A DNA stretch of 8,541 nucleotides, taken from positions 1-8,541 of the forward strand of contig PMZS01000334.1 of assembly GCA_003170115.1 (NCBI GenBank), written 5' to 3'. The position numbers and the translations under genes are program-made. The notes below the pieces were generated by a model. It ran no database searches and was not told the origin of the DNA. It was given only the letters and a program-made list of their open reading frames with translations. This document shows positions 5,627 to 8,541 of the stretch, one piece after another. Source of the DNA: Spirochaetaceae bacterium. GTDB taxonomy: Bacteria; Spirochaetota; Spirochaetia; SZUA-6; Fen-1364. Numbering within the stretch: the first letter of the stretch is position 1; every line of letters starts with the position of its first letter.

Positions 5627-8541
5627 GCTTCATTGACGTTCGAACAGTAATGCTCAGCCAGGTACTTACGGACGCGGTATGCGTCGCAGTGCTTGCCTTC
5701 CTCTGGGTCCAGAACCGGAAGCGCTTCGCGGGCACATTCTATTGGGTGCTTGACCTGGCTTTCCAGACGGCGGCGGCTTTGCTGATCCTGTTACGCGGCA
5801 GCATTCCGGCCTGGGCATCAATCGGCGTCTCCAGCCCGTTGGTGGTGGCGGGGGGGCTTCTTGGGTATATGGGCCTGACGCGCTTTGTCGGAAGGAGAAG
5901 CCTGCAAGTCCACAACTACGTCGCGCTGTTGGCTTTTGTCGCTGTTCATCTGTATTTTGCGTTCGTGCAGCCCAGCCTTGCAGTGCGCGATCTCAATGTG
6001 TCACTGGGGCTGCTGTTCATATGTTTTCAATGCGCATGGCTTTTGCTGCGCCGGGTCCACCGTGGAATGCGCCGGATGACGCTGGCCGCAGGGCTTGTCT
6101 TTACCGTTTTCTGCCTGGTCGGAATCGTTCGGACTGTCTTGATTCTCTTGATTCCGCCTGTCGGCAACGATTTCTTCCGCTCCGCCGCCTTTGACACTCT
6201 CCTTCTGATGACCTACCAGATGCTGCTGATCCTGCTGGCATTCGCCCTGGCGCTGATGATCAATCAGCGTTTGTTTCGGGAGGTGCAGATTCAGGAAGAG
6301 AAATTCACCACGGCATTCCGTTCATCGCCATATGCCATCACGCTCACACGGCTGTCCGACGATCATTTGATTGACGTCAACGACGGCTTTGTCACAATCA
6401 CTGGATACTCACGAGCCGAAACCACGGGAAAGACCGCACTCGATTTGCAGCTTTGGGCAAGGGAATCGGACCGAGCCGCCATGGTCAGTGAGCTCTCACA
6501 GGGCAACCGTATCGTGGGGAGGGAATACCAGTTTCGCAAAATGTCGGGCGAACTGATGACGGGACTTTTCTCCGCCGAGATCATCAGGATCGATGGCCTG
6601 CCGTGGGTTCTCTCCAGCATCAGTGACATCACCGAGCGCAAGCGTACCGAAGAGGCGCTGCGAGAGAGTGACGATAAATTCAAACACGTCTTCGAATCCG
6701 CGAACGTCGGGAAGTCGATCACCCTCCCGACAGGGGAAATCGTCGTCAACAGGGCATTTTGCGATCTGCTTGGGTACACCCAGGAGGAGCTGAAGAGCAG
6801 GAAATGGGAGGAGCTCACTGCACCTGAAGACATTGACTTGACTCAACAATTCATAGATCAGCTCATGAAAGGCGAAAAGGATTCAGTTCGATTCACCAAA
6901 CGATTTGTCCACAAAAACGGTTCTCTCGTCTGGGTCGATCTCAGTTCGGCGTTGCGTCGTGACAAAGAAGGCATGCCGCTTCACCTCATCTCGACAATAG
7001 TTGATATCACTGAGCGGAAGCGGGCGGAGGAAGCACTTCGGGAAAGTGAAGCACGATTCCGAACTCTCATTGAACGAGCGCCAGTCGCGGTGAGTGTCTC
7101 GCGCAATGGGATTCTTCTGTATGGAAATCAGAAGTTGCGCGAAATACTCGGAATGCGGGACAGCGAAGAATCGGTCGGCCGACCGATCATCGAGCATTAT
7201 GCGCCGCAGTGCCGGGAGGAGAGCAAAGAACGCACCCTGCGCCGTTCACACGGACTCCCGGTGCCCGCCGAATTTGAATCGATCTTTTTGCGAGTGGACG
7301 GCTCACAGTTTCCTGTCCATTTGGCTGTTGCACAGATCGCGCTTCCAGATGGCATGGCGAATATTGCTTTCGTGACGGACATCACGGACCGCAAGCAGGC
7401 GGAGGAAGCCCTCCGCCACGCTCAGAAGATGGAAACCGTGGGGCAGCTTGCGGGCGGGGTGGCGCACGACTTCAATAACATGCTGCAGGTCATCATCAGC
7501 TACGTGGAGCTGTCCCTGGCGAAGGTGGACCCCGGGCAGCCGCTGCACAAGTACCTGCTGCAGGTCCGCCGTGCGGCGCAGCGCTCCGCGGAGATCACCG
7601 GCCAGCTTCTGGCCTTTGCGCGCAAGCAGACGGTGAGCCCGAAGGTGATGGATCTCAACGATGCGGTAGCGGGCGCGCAGAAGATGATCCAGCGGCTCAT
7701 CGGGGAGGACATCGACCTGGCGTGGATGCCGGGCCACGATCTATGGAGAGTGAAGATAGACCCCGTGCAGCTCGACCAGATCCTGGCCAATCTTGCGGCC
7801 AACGCGCGGGACGCGATCCGCGGGTTGGGCAAGCTGAGTCTTCACACGGAGAAAGTCGGCTTCGACGAAGCGTACTGCGCCTCTCATCCGGGCTGTATTC
7901 CAGGAGAGTATGTGCTTCTTTCCGTGAGCGACGACGGATGCGGTATGGATCAGGAAACGGTGTCGCACCTGTTCGAGCCTTTTTTCACGACCAAGGGAGT
8001 TGGGAAAGGCACGGGGCTGGGGCTGGCCACCGTCTTCGGGATCATCAAGCAGAACGACGGGTTTATCGCTGTGGACAGCGAGCCGGGTCATGGCTCCACC
8101 TTCAGAGTGTACCTGCCTCGGGCTGTGGGGGCGACCGAGGCCGAGCGGCTGGAGGCCCGGGCGGCGGCACCTCGCGGCGGAACGGAGACGTTGCTCGTGG
8201 TGGACGATGAGGCGGCCATTCTGGAGCTTTCCAGGGAGATGCTGGAGCAGCTGGGGTACACCGTGCTCACCGCGGGATCACCCGAGGAGGCCATGCGCCG
8301 GAGCGAGGGGCAGGCAGGGCCGATTCACCTGCTGATCACCGATGTGGTGATGCCGCAGATGAACGGGAGGCAGCTTGCCGAGCGGCTGATCGCGGCGCGG
8401 TCGGGGCTGCGGTGCTTGTTCATATCCGGCTACACGGCAAACGTCATCGCGCATCGAGGGGTGCTGGAGGAGGGGCTGGACTTCATCGCAAAGCCCTTTT
8501 CGCTCATGGTGCTGGCCAGGAAGGTCCGCGAGGTGCTGGAT
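5623..8541 (+). CDS. Membrane hybrid histidine kinase, 7TM-PAS-PAS-PAS-HisKA-HATPase-REC (3' end cut)
   Basis: The frame opened by ATG 5623 stays open for 973 codons to the window end. Residues 1-215 hold seven hydrophobic segments (about 12-29, 39-57, 68-86, 98-116, 126-144, 153-177, 192-214). Basic loops (NRKR, GRRS, RRVHRGMRR, NQRLFR) alternate so that the C-terminal domains face the cytoplasm and the N-terminus faces out. Three PAS domains follow (about 226-340, 351-466, 476-591), each ending in a DIT-[ED]-RK linker. The kinase core has His615 (VAHDFNNML), Asn727 (AANARDA), D-box DDGCG 770-774, FFTTK 787-791 and GKGTGLGL 794-801. The receiver (about 855-973) has Asp861-Asp862, phosphoacceptor Asp907, Ser935 and Lys957-Pro. 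The final VREVLD normally lies near the receiver's end, so few residues are missing. The 7TM region is not one I can name, so its stimulus is unknown. It overlaps the cyclase gene by 4 bp (ATGA). Base composition changes inside the gene: the PAS part is AT-richer than the kinase part. Confidence 0.94.
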   Translation, partial: MSFIDVRTVMLSQVLTDAVCVAVLAFLWVQNRKRFAGTFYWVLDLAFQTAAALLILLRGSIPAWASIGVSSPLVVAGGLLGYMGLTRFVGRRSLQVHNYVALLAFVAVHLYFAFVQPSLAVRDLNVSLGLLFICFQCAWLLLRRVHRGMRRMTLAAGLVFTVFCLVGIVRTVLILLIPPVGNDFFRSAAFDTLLLMTYQMLLILLAFALALMINQRLFREVQIQEEKFTTAFRSSPYAITLTRLSDDHLIDVNDGFVTITGYSRAETTGKTALDLQLWARESDRAAMVSELSQGNRIVGREYQFRKMSGELMTGLFSAEIIRIDGLPWVLSSISDITERKRTEEALRESDDKFKHVFESANVGKSITLPTGEIVVNRAFCDLLGYTQEELKSRKWEELTAPEDIDLTQQFIDQLMKGEKDSVRFTKRFVHKNGSLVWVDLSSALRRDKEGMPLHLISTIVDITERKRAEEALRESEARFRTLIERAPVAVSVSRNGILLYGNQKLREILGMRDSEESVGRPIIEHYAPQCREESKERTLRRSHGLPVPAEFESIFLRVDGSQFPVHLAVAQIALPDGMANIAFVTDITDRKQAEEALRHAQKMETVGQLAGGVAHDFNNMLQVIISYVELSLAKVDPGQPLHKYLLQVRRAAQRSAEITGQLLAFARKQTVSPKVMDLNDAVAGAQKMIQRLIGEDIDLAWMPGHDLWRVKIDPVQLDQILANLAANARDAIRGLGKLSLHTEKVGFDEAYCASHPGCIPGEYVLLSVSDDGCGMDQETVSHLFEPFFTTKGVGKGTGLGLATVFGIIKQNDGFIAVDSEPGHGSTFRVYLPRAVGATEAERLEARAAAPRGGTETLLVVDDEAAILELSREMLEQLGYTVLTAGSPEEAMRRSEGQAGPIHLLITDVVMPQMNGRQLAERLIAARSGLRCLFISGYTANVIAHRGVLEEGLDFIAKPFSLMVLARKVREVLD
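6625..7422 (+). repeat. Three copies of the PAS-to-PAS linker in the membrane kinase
   Basis: Copies at 6625-6669, 7003-7047 and 7378-7422 encode DITERKRTEEALRES, DITERKRAEEALRES and DITDRKQAEEALRHA. This is the usual PAC-end amphipathic signalling helix joining PAS domains to each other and to HisKA. The first two differ by one residue in fifteen but differ at many third codon positions, so they are old domain repeats and not a recent DNA duplication. The similarity could still serve as a site of recombination or domain shuffling. Confidence 0.6.

Noticed and set aside
7722..8210. Plus-strand open frame of 162 codons inside the membrane kinase gene
   Set aside because: It overlaps the HATPase domain in another frame, is arginine/glycine-rich and resembles nothing; it is a by-product of high GC.
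1..8541. Promoters, terminators, RNA genes, insertion sequences or CRISPR repeats
   Set aside because: All DNA is taken up by overlapping coding regions, and I saw no hairpin with a T run, no direct-repeat array and no inverted terminal repeats.

Overview
The window is a gap-free stretch of signal-transduction genes, all on the + strand, from a GC-rich bacterium. The Che-type methylesterase tail, the multidomain hybrid kinases with PAS/GAF sensors and the receiver-adenylate cyclase fusion fit a deltaproteobacterium (Desulfobacterota or Myxococcota, perhaps Geobacter-like). That assignment is tentative and rests on gene style, not on a marker gene.

Layout: (1) 1-210, the C-terminal 69 residues of a CheB-type chemoreceptor methylesterase, cut by the window start. 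(2) 203-1555, a soluble receiver-histidine kinase fusion of 450 aa. (3) 1545-4295, a soluble 916-aa hybrid kinase, REC-GAF-PAS-PAS-HisKA-HATPase-REC. (4) 4295-5626, a 443-aa receiver-class III adenylate cyclase with a complete set of ATP-specifying residues. (5) 5623-8541, a membrane hybrid kinase with seven predicted TM helices, three PAS domains, HisKA-HATPase and a C-terminal REC, cut by the window end only a few residues before its expected C-terminus. Every junction is an overlap (8, 11, 1 and 4 bp), so there is no intergenic DNA in which to place a promoter or terminator. No RNA gene, insertion sequence, CRISPR array or attachment site was seen, and there is no gene-free stretch to describe.

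How the parts may work together (inference): a CheB-containing chemosensory cluster presumably lies upstream and feeds phosphoryl groups into the receivers encoded here. The window holds three histidine kinases and five receiver domains, no visible HPt domain and no DNA-binding output. The only enzymatic output besides kinase activity is cAMP synthesis by the receiver-cyclase. This recalls the Wsp arrangement, in which a CheB homologue is followed by a receiver-diguanylate cyclase, but with cAMP as the product and with intervening kinases. It is the most interesting hypothesis in the window. The individual protein families are all known.
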